A DNA stretch of 64,000 nt from an uncultured Clostridia bacterium (GCA_947304585.1 CAMZBI010000002.1:62001-126000), one strand, 5' to 3'. Numbered from the stretch's first letter, positions 35,216 to 45,289 are shown. Notes: generated from the letters alone by a model not told the origin. A program made the numbers and translations.

Positions 35216-37307
35216 TATGAATGAAAAACCGGAATCCGGTTCAAGTGGCACGGTCTCACAGATGCTTTGCATCGTGACCGCCGCAATTCTGTTTCTTAAT
35301 TTTGCAATGCAGGATTATATAGTCGTTTCACACCAGAAAAAGATATCTCAAAGAATTAACGATTTTGCCTGTTCTTCCGTAATGGCGTCGTTTGACAGTG
35401 TTTTTGAAAACTATTACGGAATCTATTGCCTTGATACGGAAAAAGAGGAATCCATTCTGAAAAGATATTATGAAATAGTGAACGAGAGCAGAAACTCATT
35501 CGCAGCGATTCTGCTGAGTGACGATTCCCTGAGCTCGTTTTACGTTCCCGAAAGAAAGGTTGGAGCTTACAGTGTTTCATTCGAAAGAACGCTGGACCAA
35601 AAGGAAGAATTCAAGAGAGAGATAAAAAGTCTGATGGAGAAAAAATCTTGGACGAACATGGCAACTTTTGTCGTTGAAAAACTGGCTGCGCTGGTGGGCA
35701 TAGAAAAAGAAACTGATATATATAAGTTGCTGAATGATTTTGACAACTGCCTGGAGGAGATTGAAGAAGAGCAGAAGCAGCTGGAGCCCTATCTTAACGG
35801 GATCGAGGGCGTACTTGGCTCAGGGGTCAACGGCTTCTTTTCAACTCCATTTGCCAATGCAGGAACCCTGAACACAGACAGTATTTTAAAAATGTTTCCG
35901 GGCGGGATATGTGTTTTATCTGAGGAGGGCACGGAACTCCTTAAAAAGGCGCTGGAAGCATTTCTCGTTCCGGCAGGGATCTATGGGGGTTGGAACAAAA
36001 AAGCGGAAGAGGCGGCAAGAAGCATCCTGGAGATAACAGAAAAAGCCGAAACATGTCTGCTCAAGGCGGAAAAGGCCCTAAGCACCGGGGATTTTGAGGA
36101 TTCCGTCCGAACAGAACTCAGAGTTAAAATTCATGAAAAGAAGAGAAAAATCTCGAATATTGGCGACTATAAGAAGATATGCATGCTTCTTGAGTCCAAC
36201 ATAGCCAATCTGGACGGAGCCTATAATTCATATTATTCCTTTTGCGCTGAGATCAACGGTAAGGATTACGCCCTAATTGAAGATGTGAAAGCCGTTGTCA
36301 ATGAGGCTGAAAACGCATATAAGAAATATCAAAAGGTCGAGCAGGGCGAGATATTAGACCTTGAAAGCGATACGCCGCCGGGACTTGACGATCTTTTCAA
36401 GAGGGCGGTGGACGCAACATCGGTCATACTGGATTTTATGCCTTCGGGAAATACGGAGATAACGAAGGATATCTATGACAAGCTGCCTTCAAAAAGAGCG
36501 GGCGTGAAAGCGTCCATCCCCTACGGGTCAACTCTTAATCAATTATTGGATTTTGATGCTCTGTCGAATAATCTGGATGATTTCGGCAAGGCATTCGGAG
36601 AGGAAAGAAACTTTGATTCTGTTTTGGATATGTATTACCTGGATGATTACATTATGACGTACTTCAATTCTTCCGGGGAAAAAGAAAGACCGGAACTATA
36701 CAGTTACCTGAACGGCGAAATTGAATACATAATATTCGGCAACTCAAAAGACGACGACAATCTGGCGGCGGCATACGGTTCTCTTTATGCGCTGAGAACG
36801 GCTTTGAATATTGTTCATATTCTTCGTGACGAGGAAAAAATGGAGGCAATCGAATCGGTCTCGGAGCATCCGGTCATAGTCGGCCTTCTGGTTTCAGTCT
36901 GGAGCATGTTTGAATCTGCGTTTGATATAACCAATCTCAGAAACGGAGAAAAGGTGCCGCTTGTAAAGACCGGCGACGACTGGAACTGTGATCTGGACGG
37001 GATTATGTCAAACGTGTCTTCTTTTGTAACGGAAAAAGAGAATGAGAACGAAAACCTTAGCGCATTGTCGTATACGGATTATCTCAGAATACTGCTGGCA
37101 CTTACAGATTTTGACACAAAACTGTTGCGAATTCAGGACCTGCTTGAACTCAACTATTGGAAGGTATCGGGCTCCTACAGGGAATTGTCGGAGTTTGCAA
37201 CGGCAATAAAAACCGAGAGCGAAATAGTGATCGACACGATACTATTCAAAAACAGCCGCGGAAAGAAGAGAGGGGTATTTAAGGTGGTATCAAATGGGTA
37301 TTATTAG
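35187..37307 (+). CDS. DUF5702-like Tad-associated membrane protein
   Basis: The product of about 706 residues has a single transmembrane helix near its N-terminus (MLCIVTAAILFLNFAMQDYIV). The next part, SVMASFDSVFENYYGIYCLD, resembles DUF5702 proteins found in Clostridia Tad loci, in which alanine-rich helical regions extend outside the cell. Long helical and acidic stretches follow. Two starts fit: ATG 35187 with a near-perfect GGAGGTGAT, overlapping the TadE-like gene, or ATG 35217 with GGAGAGG just after that gene's stop. I list the first because its site is stronger. It is probably a structural or adhesive pilus component. Confidence 0.65.
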   Translation: MKYSLAERTDMNEKPESGSSGTVSQMLCIVTAAILFLNFAMQDYIVVSHQKKISQRINDFACSSVMASFDSVFENYYGIYCLDTEKEESILKRYYEIVNESRNSFAAILLSDDSLSSFYVPERKVGAYSVSFERTLDQKEEFKREIKSLMEKKSWTNMATFVVEKLAALVGIEKETDIYKLLNDFDNCLEEIEEEQKQLEPYLNGIEGVLGSGVNGFFSTPFANAGTLNTDSILKMFPGGICVLSEEGTELLKKALEAFLVPAGIYGGWNKKAEEAARSILEITEKAETCLLKAEKALSTGDFEDSVRTELRVKIHEKKRKISNIGDYKKICMLLESNIANLDGAYNSYYSFCAEINGKDYALIEDVKAVVNEAENAYKKYQKVEQGEILDLESDTPPGLDDLFKRAVDATSVILDFMPSGNTEITKDIYDKLPSKRAGVKASIPYGSTLNQLLDFDALSNNLDDFGKAFGEERNFDSVLDMYYLDDYIMTYFNSSGEKERPELYSYLNGEIEYIIFGNSKDDDNLAAAYGSLYALRTALNIVHILRDEEKMEAIESVSEHPVIVGLLVSVWSMFESAFDITNLRNGEKVPLVKTGDDWNCDLDGIMSNVSSFVTEKENENENLSALSYTDYLRILLALTDFDTKLLRIQDLLELNYWKVSGSYRELSEFATAIKTESEIVIDTILFKNSRGKKRGVFKVVSNGYY

Positions 37308-38289
37308 ATCAGACAAGGGCAGCGTCAGCATAGAGGCGGCAATAGCATTGCCTATATTCGGCTTTTTTGTTCTCGCACTGGTGTCTCTAATTCAGTATCA
37401 AGCCCTTTACTTAATTACCGCCAATGCATGTATCACTGCGGCTGAGAAGCTTTCATGTGACGCCTGTATTTTCTATAATTCGGGGCTGGATTCACTGAAA
37501 AAAGATGTACGGGATAAGGCGGTGGATCTTCTTCCCGGGGACCTTGCGTCCGAGCAGATATCCACCGTTCTTGCGGGCGTTGCTTTCGACAAGATAGAGT
37601 CGGCAGCCTGCGAAAGTGTAATGTTTACAGTATTTGAAAATGAGTTTGAAAACGAATTAAGAAAATCAGGCTTTCCCATGAAAGCGGACGTGGTGTCTCT
37701 TGTTGGAAGCAGTTTCTTTGAAAACGGTACAGAATTCAGTCTTAAGGTTAGAACGAAAAGCGATTACCTCTTGCCAAACATTTTTACGGGGAAAAAGGGG
37801 ATTGCCGTCGACTATGAGGTCAAGGGTGACGCATGGCTTTACGGCGGTTGTCCGAGATACAGTGTGAACGATATAAACGTTTGGGAGTTGTCCAATTTCC
37901 GCCGGGGAAGGGTGCTTGAGGAGATCTACGGTGCAAATCTGCCTTCAATGTTTCCTGTTATCGACAAATTCGACAGCAGGACAGGTGAGTGCGTGATGCT
38001 TTTGAGTATTGACGCCACAGCGCCAAGTTATTCAGACTATGAAAATCTTAGAAAAACGGTATTCGGCAACGCAAAAAAATTGAAAGATTTTAACGGCGGA
38101 CGGCTGGATGATACGGTAGTGGAACCGTGGGATATTAAGTCAAAAAAGATCATTCTCATACTGCCGGACAACGTGGCAAAAAGCAAAGCAAAAGAGCTTA
38201 TGGATCTGACTCTTGGCTGTGTTGCAAAATACGGAATCAAGGTGGAGATATCGTTTTACCAGCATTCCTACGTCTACGAGAAGGACTAA
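37294..38289 (+). CDS. TadE/F-like subunit with large extracellular domain
   Basis: The 331-residue protein starts with a short leader, SDKGSVSIEAAIALPIF, where cleavage after Gly leaves Glu at +5. A hydrophobic helix follows, then a 280-residue domain with several Cys residues and mixed strands. It overlaps the preceding gene by 14 bases, showing translational coupling. The C-terminal segment from about 225 (MLLSIDATAPSYSDY through IILILPDN) looks like an alpha/beta domain. It completes the second pilus-subunit cluster. Confidence 0.7.
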   Translation: MGIIRSDKGSVSIEAAIALPIFGFFVLALVSLIQYQALYLITANACITAAEKLSCDACIFYNSGLDSLKKDVRDKAVDLLPGDLASEQISTVLAGVAFDKIESAACESVMFTVFENEFENELRKSGFPMKADVVSLVGSSFFENGTEFSLKVRTKSDYLLPNIFTGKKGIAVDYEVKGDAWLYGGCPRYSVNDINVWELSNFRRGRVLEEIYGANLPSMFPVIDKFDSRTGECVMLLSIDATAPSYSDYENLRKTVFGNAKKLKDFNGGRLDDTVVEPWDIKSKKIILILPDNVAKSKAKELMDLTLGCVAKYGIKVEISFYQHSYVYEKD

Positions 38290-38406
38290 AACGGCCGGCA
38301 TAGTTTTTGCGGATTTTATTATGTCAGGGTCCTTTAGAACACCTGAGTGAGACCGGATCCGGGACATCTGCGGCTCGTATGAGGCGACCATCGGTAGCCA
38401 ATTTAA

Positions 38407-38436
38407 TTGACTTGGAGAAGCGGGTTTTTGTATAAT
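38407..38436 (+). promoter_or_regulatory. Promoter for the propeller lipoprotein gene
   Basis: TTGACT (38407-38412), 18 bp spacer, TATAAT (38431-38436), 56 bp before the ATG at 38492. The 117 bp upstream, back to the end of the pilus cluster, hold nothing I can name. Confidence 0.7.
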
Positions 38437-38491
38437 TAACTTATGAAAACAACCGGCATTTTTCCGGAAGAATGTGTGAGATTCTTTATAT

Positions 38492-40243
38492 ATGAAGACA
38501 AAGACCGCATTTCTGATAACAACTGTTATCTCCGCAATACTGATCATTCTGCTTTCGTCCTGTTCTTTTGAACCCGCGAAAACTCTTCCGCCAATGTTTG
38601 AGGACTCGCTTCCTGTTTCAGAGGCAGATGAAAGTGTTCATTTAAGGGTTGCCGCATGCGACGATCCACACATAGTTTATGCTCCTATAGAAGGCAGGGC
38701 GGGATACAGATACGGTCCGTCTATGATCTATTATGCCGACGGATCCTGTGACGCCTGGTTCTCATGCAACGGTTCAAACGGCGAATGGGACTGGATTTCC
38801 TATAAGCATTCGGATGACGGGATCAATTTCGGAGACGAAAAAATAGTACTGACTCCTACGCCTGATTCAAAGGATCTTTACTCCTGCTGCGATCCGGGAG
38901 TTGTTTATTTCGGAGGATATTACTACCTGGGATACACGTCGACGACCTATGCCTATCACGGCGGAGTGAACAACAACGTCTTTGTCGCAAGGTCCGTATA
39001 CCCGGACGGTCCCTATGAGAAATGGGACGGCAAAGGGTGGGGCGGAGATCCTGAACCGATCGTCTACTACAACGAGGATGAGACGAAATACGGGGCAGGA
39101 GAGCCTTCTTTTGTGGTCCTTGGCGACAGTCTTTATGTTTACTATACCTGGGCCTGCAGCCACGGTCAGTACTTGGGAATTGCTGTCGCTGATGCAAGGG
39201 AAGAGAATTGGCCATTGACATTAAAGGATCACGGACCTGTTCTTGCCAAGAGCAACTGTGATTCCGTTGATATGATGTATTTAGAGGACAACAACAAGTT
39301 TTACGGGTTTTGTACAAGCGACAGATTTTCGGAAAACAGCGGAATAACCGTATACGAATCATCAGACGGTATTCATTTCCATTTCGTGGAAGTATTCAAA
39401 AACAGGCTTTACCGTTATCTTCACAACGGCGGTGTTGCCCACAGGCCTGACGGCCACGTGCAGCTTAAGGACAGACATTTTGTCGGATATGCGTTCAGCA
39501 ATGGCGCTGACGGCAATTGGGGCCAGTGGGCAACAGCTTTTCAGCAGGTTGATTTTGAATTGTACTCAGGGAAAATAGAAGAACCTGACGAGTCTGAAAA
39601 GGGTGATCTTAAAGACGGTTATTTTGCTCTGCCTCTGGATGATCCAAAACCCATTGCAGTTTTGCCTTCTTCGAAATGTTATACTATGTTGCAGCATTAT
39701 TCCGGAGAGTCGATCGCAGTGGTCTGGGTCGACGGCGACATATCCTGGCATGCAATAGATGATCCTCAAAACATTCAGTTTTACGGCTACGACGAAGACC
39801 TCATATACTTTGAAGACAATTACATGTTCCTGAAGGGAAATACCGGGACGACCATTGTATATATCAAATATAAGGGACTTACGTCGTTCTTCAAAGTCAG
39901 AATTTACCCCACAGGGGATTCTCTTCCGGGAGACTACAAGAAAGAGATATTAAGCTTTGAACCTGTTCAGGAAAGCTTTTCCGTTAACGTTTCGGATGTT
40001 CACAAATATCAGATTAGAGGGTTTGTGAGATTCAGCGATCATACCTGGGCAGAGGCTTTTAACGACGGACTTATGATAGATTCAAAAGCATATCCGGTGA
40101 CCTTTGAAGTTAAAGACAGCGATATTATATCTGTCTCGTCAAAAGGTTTTATAAACCCGAAAGCCCCCGGAAAGACCGAGGTTAAAGTCACAATCAAAGG
40201 TGAGAAAAGCTTTGTTGTAAACGTTGAAGTAAAGGACGAATGA
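38492..40243 (+). CDS. GH43-like five-bladed propeller lipoprotein with C-terminal Ig-like domain
   Basis: A lipobox LSSC (Cys near residue 24) anchors the 583-residue protein outside the cell. Residues about 40-370 repeat blade-like units typical of GH43/GH32/DUF-type five-bladed propellers, with phrases such as YGPSMIYYADGSCDAWFS, CCDPGVVYFGGYYYLGYTS and GAGEPSFVVLGDSLYVYY that could supply the acidic catalytic residues. The C-terminal 90 residues look like a bacterial Ig-like (Big_2) fold. The ATG has a poor ribosome-binding site. It probably binds or cuts a plant or host glycan. The linkage is not predictable. Confidence 0.65.
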   Translation: MKTKTAFLITTVISAILIILLSSCSFEPAKTLPPMFEDSLPVSEADESVHLRVAACDDPHIVYAPIEGRAGYRYGPSMIYYADGSCDAWFSCNGSNGEWDWISYKHSDDGINFGDEKIVLTPTPDSKDLYSCCDPGVVYFGGYYYLGYTSTTYAYHGGVNNNVFVARSVYPDGPYEKWDGKGWGGDPEPIVYYNEDETKYGAGEPSFVVLGDSLYVYYTWACSHGQYLGIAVADAREENWPLTLKDHGPVLAKSNCDSVDMMYLEDNNKFYGFCTSDRFSENSGITVYESSDGIHFHFVEVFKNRLYRYLHNGGVAHRPDGHVQLKDRHFVGYAFSNGADGNWGQWATAFQQVDFELYSGKIEEPDESEKGDLKDGYFALPLDDPKPIAVLPSSKCYTMLQHYSGESIAVVWVDGDISWHAIDDPQNIQFYGYDEDLIYFEDNYMFLKGNTGTTIVYIKYKGLTSFFKVRIYPTGDSLPGDYKKEILSFEPVQESFSVNVSDVHKYQIRGFVRFSDHTWAEAFNDGLMIDSKAYPVTFEVKDSDIISVSSKGFINPKAPGKTEVKVTIKGEKSFVVNVEVKDE

Positions 40244-40265
40244 TTGCGCTGAAAGGAGTTTGATT

Positions 40266-41699
40266 ATGAGTTTTCCAAATGAGAGCATTGGCAACAGACC
40301 GATGGAAGAACAGACCGCAAGGGGTATGTTTGACACGCTGACTCCCACAAGGGGGATGGTTGATCTCAGGCCGTTGGCGGATGATAAAACTGTGCTTAAG
40401 AATCCCCACAAAGGCTGGTTCTGGCATTATATCGACAACGGCTGCGGCTCCGGAATATACAGGGACAGGGAACTTGACGATAAATACACGGTGAACTTTC
40501 CCGGCATGAATCATCTGTACCTCAGGTTTGACTGGAGCGACGTGGAAAAGGAGAAAGGCGTTTACGATTTTTCATATCTCGATGAAATAATGGAAAAATG
40601 GGGGAAATTCGGCTTTACCTTCTCGTTGAGGGTGGTTGCTTATGAGACATATCCTTTTATCCCATACGCAACGCCAAAGTACGTGTTTGATGAAGGCGCC
40701 CATTGCTACAGACTGCCGAACGGCAGGATTCACCCAGACTACGGCGACCCTTATTTTCTTGAGCGGCTGGAGGAATTCTTCAAGGTGCTTGGGGCAAAGT
40801 ATAACAATGATCCCCGAATCGAACTGATAGATGTTGGCACGTACGGAACATGGGGAGAAGGGCACACCGTTGAAGGTGACGGTGTCATCTATCCTTTGGA
40901 TGTGGTGAAAAAGCATTTTGAACTTCATTTGAAGTATTTTCCGGATAAATTTGTTGTCGCCAATGACGATCATATTATTGGCAGGATGAGGCACGGGCAG
41001 CAGGAAGTTGACGAGATGCTGAACTACTGTGTTGACAGAGGCCTCGGACTTCAGGACGACTCCATCTGTTGCGACGGTTATGCTACGGATATGGGTTATG
41101 ACACTATGAGAGCTGTCTGGGCTTTTGACAAAACCGCAAAATCGGCTCCAAGCGTCATTGAATTTGCACATTATACGTATGTCAGACCTACCTTTGACTG
41201 TTATTTCAGGGATGGCTTTACGATCATTGAGGCTTTGAAGAATTCCCATGCAACTTTTGCCGGGTTCCACGGATATCCGGACAAATGGCTGGACCGTGAA
41301 TTCTATCTTACTGAGTACTGCGCAAACCGCCTGGGTTACTGGTTCTTCGTACCTTACGTGATCGTGCCTGATCTTCTGTCACCCAGTGCCCACAACAGCT
41401 TTTCGGTCATGATGGAGAACCGCGGCTGGGCAAGGGCGTATTGGCCTTTTGAGCTGAGAGCATGCCTTAAGTCGGATGGTAGAAATTACGTGATCCCGTT
41501 AAAAGGAGACGTAAGTGAGATCGATTCGGATGAGAAAAAACTGTTTAAACCGGGACTTGATCTAAGAGAGGTTCCTGCGGGAGAATATGAGTTCTGCATA
41601 GGACTGTTCGAAAAAGACAGACCCGTCAAGCTGGCGCTTAAGAAAGAACTAATGACAGAGGACGGCTTCTACAGGATCAAAAAGGTAACGGTTGGATAA
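40266..41699 (+). CDS. DUF4832-like beta-galactosidase-fold protein
   Basis: The 477-residue protein has no signal peptide. Its first part (KNPHKGWFWHY, LYLRFDWSDVEKEKGVYDFSYLDEIM) is the TIM-barrel opening used by GH42-like and DUF4832 proteins. An IELIDVGTYGTWGEGH segment holds the likely catalytic Glu, and a beta-rich C-terminus follows. AAAGGAG sits 7 bp before ATG 40266; the TTG at 40260 is rejected. It follows the propeller lipoprotein by 22 bp and may act on the sugars that protein binds. The activity is not established for the family. Confidence 0.65.
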   Translation: MSFPNESIGNRPMEEQTARGMFDTLTPTRGMVDLRPLADDKTVLKNPHKGWFWHYIDNGCGSGIYRDRELDDKYTVNFPGMNHLYLRFDWSDVEKEKGVYDFSYLDEIMEKWGKFGFTFSLRVVAYETYPFIPYATPKYVFDEGAHCYRLPNGRIHPDYGDPYFLERLEEFFKVLGAKYNNDPRIELIDVGTYGTWGEGHTVEGDGVIYPLDVVKKHFELHLKYFPDKFVVANDDHIIGRMRHGQQEVDEMLNYCVDRGLGLQDDSICCDGYATDMGYDTMRAVWAFDKTAKSAPSVIEFAHYTYVRPTFDCYFRDGFTIIEALKNSHATFAGFHGYPDKWLDREFYLTEYCANRLGYWFFVPYVIVPDLLSPSAHNSFSVMMENRGWARAYWPFELRACLKSDGRNYVIPLKGDVSEIDSDEKKLFKPGLDLREVPAGEYEFCIGLFEKDRPVKLALKKELMTEDGFYRIKKVTVG

Positions 41700-41737
41700 T
41701 TGCGGCCAAATACCATTGGCGTCACAATACGATAAAG

Positions 41738-41775
41738 AAAAAAAGGATCCAGGATAAACTCCAGGGTCCTTTTTT
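41738..41775. terminator. Bidirectional terminator between convergent genes
   Basis: A GGATCCAGGA...TCCAGGGTCC stem (41745-41769, one mismatch and one G-T pair) has a seven-base A-run before it and a T-run after it. It can stop transcripts of the + strand gene ending at 41699 and the - strand gene ending at 41795. Confidence 0.8.
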
Positions 41776-41794
41776 GCAGATTGTCAGTCCGTAA

Positions 41795-42394
41795 TCATGA
41801 GGGACCGTCTTCCGATTCTTTCTTTTTATCTCTGAAACGGATGATGCTTATTGTGTTTGAAGTAAGATTGAAGATTTCGCAGAGGATGCCGCCGAGGGAC
41901 AGAACGGACGTATTGTATGTCAGCCAGAACAGTGAATCCGGTATCTTCCAAAGCCTAAGTCTTACAGGTTTGGTCTCGACAAGGGCAATCGTTCCGGGTA
42001 TCGTGGCTAGCACAGGGAGAAGGTTCAGCAGATCGTTTTTAAGTCCAGGCCTTGCGATGAGGGTATAAACAATATACGTGATAACATACATGGTGCAGAA
42101 GATTGCGCAGGCGATCCTGGCTTTTTTAGGCTCTTTTCCGGAATCAATGGACAAAAAGACAAAGTTTCTGATCAGGTAGTACGAGTTAATGATTGCACCG
42201 AATATACCGCCGAGAAAAAAATAGGATATGAAGAAAAAAGTTGAGCCGGCGGTTTGGATGAAAAGGAGCCATTTTTTGCTGCGGGCCTGGAACGATATAA
42301 CCGTAAATACCATTCCAATGAGGCTCAGAACGGTGCCGACGGTTGCCGCAGGCGTTTCAAACATTTTGTAAAAAGCTTTGGTGATAAAAGACAT
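41795..42394 (-). CDS. YgjV-family inner membrane protein
   Basis: The 199-residue protein has about six hydrophobic segments in the YgjV pattern (VGTVLSLIGMVFTVISFQARSKKW, GSTFFFISYFFLGGIFGAIINSYYLIRN). The function of the family is unknown. It lies 10 bp downstream of the DUF5107 gene and should share its transcript. The ribosome-binding site is weak. Confidence 0.8.
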   Translation of the reverse strand: MSFITKAFYKMFETPAATVGTVLSLIGMVFTVISFQARSKKWLLFIQTAGSTFFFISYFFLGGIFGAIINSYYLIRNFVFLSIDSGKEPKKARIACAIFCTMYVITYIVYTLIARPGLKNDLLNLLPVLATIPGTIALVETKPVRLRLWKIPDSLFWLTYNTSVLSLGGILCEIFNLTSNTISIIRFRDKKKESEDGPS

Positions 42395-42404
42395 GGTTTT
42401 GGGG

Positions 42405-44405
42405 TTACCGCTCGTTTCTTCGTGCCTGCATTCTGAAATCGATCTCCTGCGGCGGTTCCTTCATTTCCTCTTCGGGAATGCCTTTTTTCCGCTGAATTTC
42501 AAACCAGAGCCTTGTTATAGACTCCTCTCCTTCGCGGATGTCCGGGACAAGGAGATAGCCGTCATTATCGTTATACAGGATGTTCTCGGCTTCTTCCAGA
42601 CGTCCCGCCCTTGCAAGCGAAATGGCAAGGTTAAGGCGGCACCTGTTGTTGGTCAGTACTTTTTCGGGAAGGGTGTTGTAGATCTCAGACAGTCTCTCAT
42701 CGTGCCTTGAGCACTGAAGTATCCTGACATATTCCTTGGCAAGGGACAGGTCGTTCCGTTCAAGGGCAAAGACCTTTTCAATGTATGAACAGGCATCGTC
42801 CCTGAGGCCTTGTTCCTCCGAAAGAAGCGCAAGACAATAGAAGGACCAGGCGTTTTCGCAGAGCGAAAGGGATTCCTTGAAAAGTATTTCTGCTTTTTTG
42901 AAGTCGCCGTCATAGAAATAACAGGTTCCGAGAAGATAATGTGCTAACCAGTTGTTTTTGTCGGGGCCTGAAACAGCTTTTTCCAGCAGATCCGTCCATT
43001 CTTTCTGGTACATATATGACGCAGGCGGAACATGGGGGGCGTGATTGCCAACGCTTCCTTTTCCGAGAAGGTCTGCCCAAAGGGTGGTTTCTTCGTCAAG
43101 GGTTCCAAAATCAAGATGCGAATTCATAAGAGCAACGGAGATCCCCTGCTTTTCCCGTCTGTTGAGTTCAAGGGCCCCGTAGCTGTCTCCCTTTGTGATA
43201 ATTGTATCGGCGGGGGACTTGGCATCTTTTCTTGTACTTTCAAGGAGAGCCTCGAGATTTTCAAATCCCACCTTTTTGTCGATCAAACCGAAAACTTCCT
43301 GACGGGCAGCACCGTAATCGCCGAACACCCGTTCCGGATCGGCTTTTATCGAGCCGAAAGATTCAAGCCACTCCCAGCAGGTGTGAGGGGGCATGGGAAG
43401 ACATTCGTACTGGGTATTGGCAAGACCGCACTGGATCTCGTCATAGCTGCCGGAATTTCCGTCGCTTGTGAGATAGTTCTGCCACTTTCTGCCTCCCGGG
43501 GAGTCTCCCCAAATGAATAGCTTTCTTCCGACAAGCCTTTTAGTGGAAGCTTCGAACAGGCCAAAACCGTCATTTCCTAGCTGGGCGATATAGTGGGGTT
43601 CGTCCTTTTTTGTGGTGAAGAAGTAGTCCTTGGCAATGATCCCGTTATTTGGGTAGGTCTGATCTTTTTCCGTGTTGAAATCGATCGGATACTTTTTAAC
43701 ATTGATCCCTTCTGCGGTGTAAAAGCCGTTGGCAGGTGCAATTACCCGGTCTCCCGGCTTTCTTTCCACAGCAATGTTTGTCCACCAGTAGACCGGCACG
43801 ACTTCCTTGCGAGGGTTGGTGATCCGTGCGCGCATATAGAGAACAGCTGAGTTTTCCGGCAAAAAGAAGTCCATCTGAACTACACAGCAGCGAGCGCGCT
43901 CAAACCAGTAAAACCGAAGAACAGGGGTGCCGTCTGTAAGCTTTGCTCTTGCCGTGTGGACGGATGAACAGGTGTAGGGGTGATGACCGCGGTAACCGAA
44001 ATTCCACTCGATCCCGCCGGAAGTCCAGGCGTTTCTGGCTGCGAGATTGGCGGGCCTTATTATATTGTTTGAAAACAGCAGTTCTTTTTGATTTTCCTTG
44101 TCGAAGAGGGAATGAAGCTTGGCGCCAAGGGAAGGAATGAAAACAGCCCTAAGTTTATCGTTTTCGAGTACGCAGACGTCTATATCACGGACATCGGAAG
44201 ATCGGTCATAGTTGTCCTGCATAAGGTAGGGAAAAGCCCCCGGGTATTCGCCGTACCAGACATAAAGGCCGTCGTACTCGTCTAAACTGCAATCTTCCGG
44301 CAGTGTGTAACTGTCGTTCATATTGCTTCTGAGGGCGGGAAGAGTCGAAAGTGGTCCGAAATCAGAACAGGGTATTTTCAGCTTTTCTTGTTTTAATACA
44401 GTCAT
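42405..44405 (-). CDS. DUF5107 domain protein with C-terminal TPR repeats
   Basis: Residues about 35-330 match the DUF5107 beta-supersandwich (LRAVFIPSLGAKLHSLFDK, WTSGGIEWNFGYRGHHPYT, ITNPRKEVVPVYWWTNIAVE), a galactose-mutarotase-like fold found in sugar-active proteins. From about 440 the protein turns to helical TPR-like repeats (LLGTCYFYDGDFKKAEILFKES, FYCLALLSEEQG). It has no signal peptide, so it acts in the cytosol. Family members are often near glycoside hydrolases. The 666-residue length is shorter than the largest members (about 1100). Confidence 0.8.
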   Translation of the reverse strand: MTVLKQEKLKIPCSDFGPLSTLPALRSNMNDSYTLPEDCSLDEYDGLYVWYGEYPGAFPYLMQDNYDRSSDVRDIDVCVLENDKLRAVFIPSLGAKLHSLFDKENQKELLFSNNIIRPANLAARNAWTSGGIEWNFGYRGHHPYTCSSVHTARAKLTDGTPVLRFYWFERARCCVVQMDFFLPENSAVLYMRARITNPRKEVVPVYWWTNIAVERKPGDRVIAPANGFYTAEGINVKKYPIDFNTEKDQTYPNNGIIAKDYFFTTKKDEPHYIAQLGNDGFGLFEASTKRLVGRKLFIWGDSPGGRKWQNYLTSDGNSGSYDEIQCGLANTQYECLPMPPHTCWEWLESFGSIKADPERVFGDYGAARQEVFGLIDKKVGFENLEALLESTRKDAKSPADTIITKGDSYGALELNRREKQGISVALMNSHLDFGTLDEETTLWADLLGKGSVGNHAPHVPPASYMYQKEWTDLLEKAVSGPDKNNWLAHYLLGTCYFYDGDFKKAEILFKESLSLCENAWSFYCLALLSEEQGLRDDACSYIEKVFALERNDLSLAKEYVRILQCSRHDERLSEIYNTLPEKVLTNNRCRLNLAISLARAGRLEEAENILYNDNDGYLLVPDIREGEESITRLWFEIQRKKGIPEEEMKEPPQEIDFRMQARRNER

Positions 44406-44444
44406 TCCTGGGCTCCGTTAATGATTATTAGTCTTTTGAAGTTT

Positions 44445-45119
44445 TCAAACCGTGAGTGTAAGGCCGTCGCAGGCCACTTCGATGGAGTCAGCTTTCATTT
44501 TTTCACAAAGAAGCTCATGGCTTCCGTGAAGGGTCAACGCCATATGGCTTATGACAAAACGCGAAACGTAGGGCTTTAAACTTTGGCGAAGCTCACGCAC
44601 CATGTTCAGGTTGTTGTGCTCAAATATTCTATAGTCGCCGGGAACGTCTCCGATGGTGGCGTCGAGAACTATCATGTCTGCGCCTTCTTTTAAGAGGACA
44701 TACTCGTTGTACATGAGCCAGCTGCCGTCAAGGGCGTAGTAGAGCTTTTTTTGACCGTCTGAGATCATGAAGTGCTTCGCATCTTCGCAGGTGGAGTGAT
44801 TGGCGGCAAGGGATCTGATCTCGTATTTCCCAAGCTTCCTGAAGTCGTTACGCCCGAAATCGATAAACTCCGCGCCACCCGCCACAAGTCTGTTCAGGGT
44901 ATCGACATTGAAATGATCTTCATGGGAGTGGGTGTTTATGACCCATTTGATATCTTTAAGCGAAATGCCGAATTTCTCCGACGAAAGAAAGACATCCGGT
45001 CCCGGATCTATCAGCAATATGTCATCTATAACGGCGGAAGAAAAGAATCTATACCCGGGGATTGACGGGGGAACACCTTTCCAGTCGGCTGCACCTGTGC
45101 CTAAAAACTGAATCTTCAT
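44445..45119 (-). CDS. MBL-fold metal-dependent hydrolase (PhnP-like)
   Basis: This 224-residue protein has the metallo-beta-lactamase metal motif THSHEDHF near residue 63, a downstream Asp (VLDATIGD) and His (FVISHMAL) at expected spacing. The compact length and the N-terminal FLGTGAADWKG fit the PhnP/RNase Z-like branch. It should be a cytosolic phosphodiesterase or related hydrolase. It has its own promoter (45172-45200), separate from the DUF5107 gene 39 bp downstream. Confidence 0.82.
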   Translation of the reverse strand: MKIQFLGTGAADWKGVPPSIPGYRFFSSAVIDDILLIDPGPDVFLSSEKFGISLKDIKWVINTHSHEDHFNVDTLNRLVAGGAEFIDFGRNDFRKLGKYEIRSLAANHSTCEDAKHFMISDGQKKLYYALDGSWLMYNEYVLLKEGADMIVLDATIGDVPGDYRIFEHNNLNMVRELRQSLKPYVSRFVISHMALTLHGSHELLCEKMKADSIEVACDGLTLTV

Positions 45120-45171
45120 AACAACTCCTGTATCTTATTTGGTTTCGGAAAATCTCTTCCGGTACGGTGTT

Positions 45172-45200
45172 ATTATATATTCAGGGAGTCTTTTATTCAA
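45172..45200 (-). promoter_or_regulatory. Promoter for the MBL hydrolase gene
   Basis: On the minus strand TTGAAT (45200-45195), 17 bp spacer, TATAAT (45177-45172), about 52 bp before the ATG at 45119. Confidence 0.75.
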
Positions 45201-45289
45201 ATACAATTAAGAGACCGCTTTTATCAAAAGCCGTATTAGACCATAGAAAGAGCATATAAAGCTATAAAGCATTCGGGATGAATACACGG

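Noticed and set aside
43032..43520. A 162-codon + strand frame opposite the DUF5107 gene
   Set aside because: The minus strand frame matches DUF5107 and TPR; the + frame shows no domain or ribosome-binding site.
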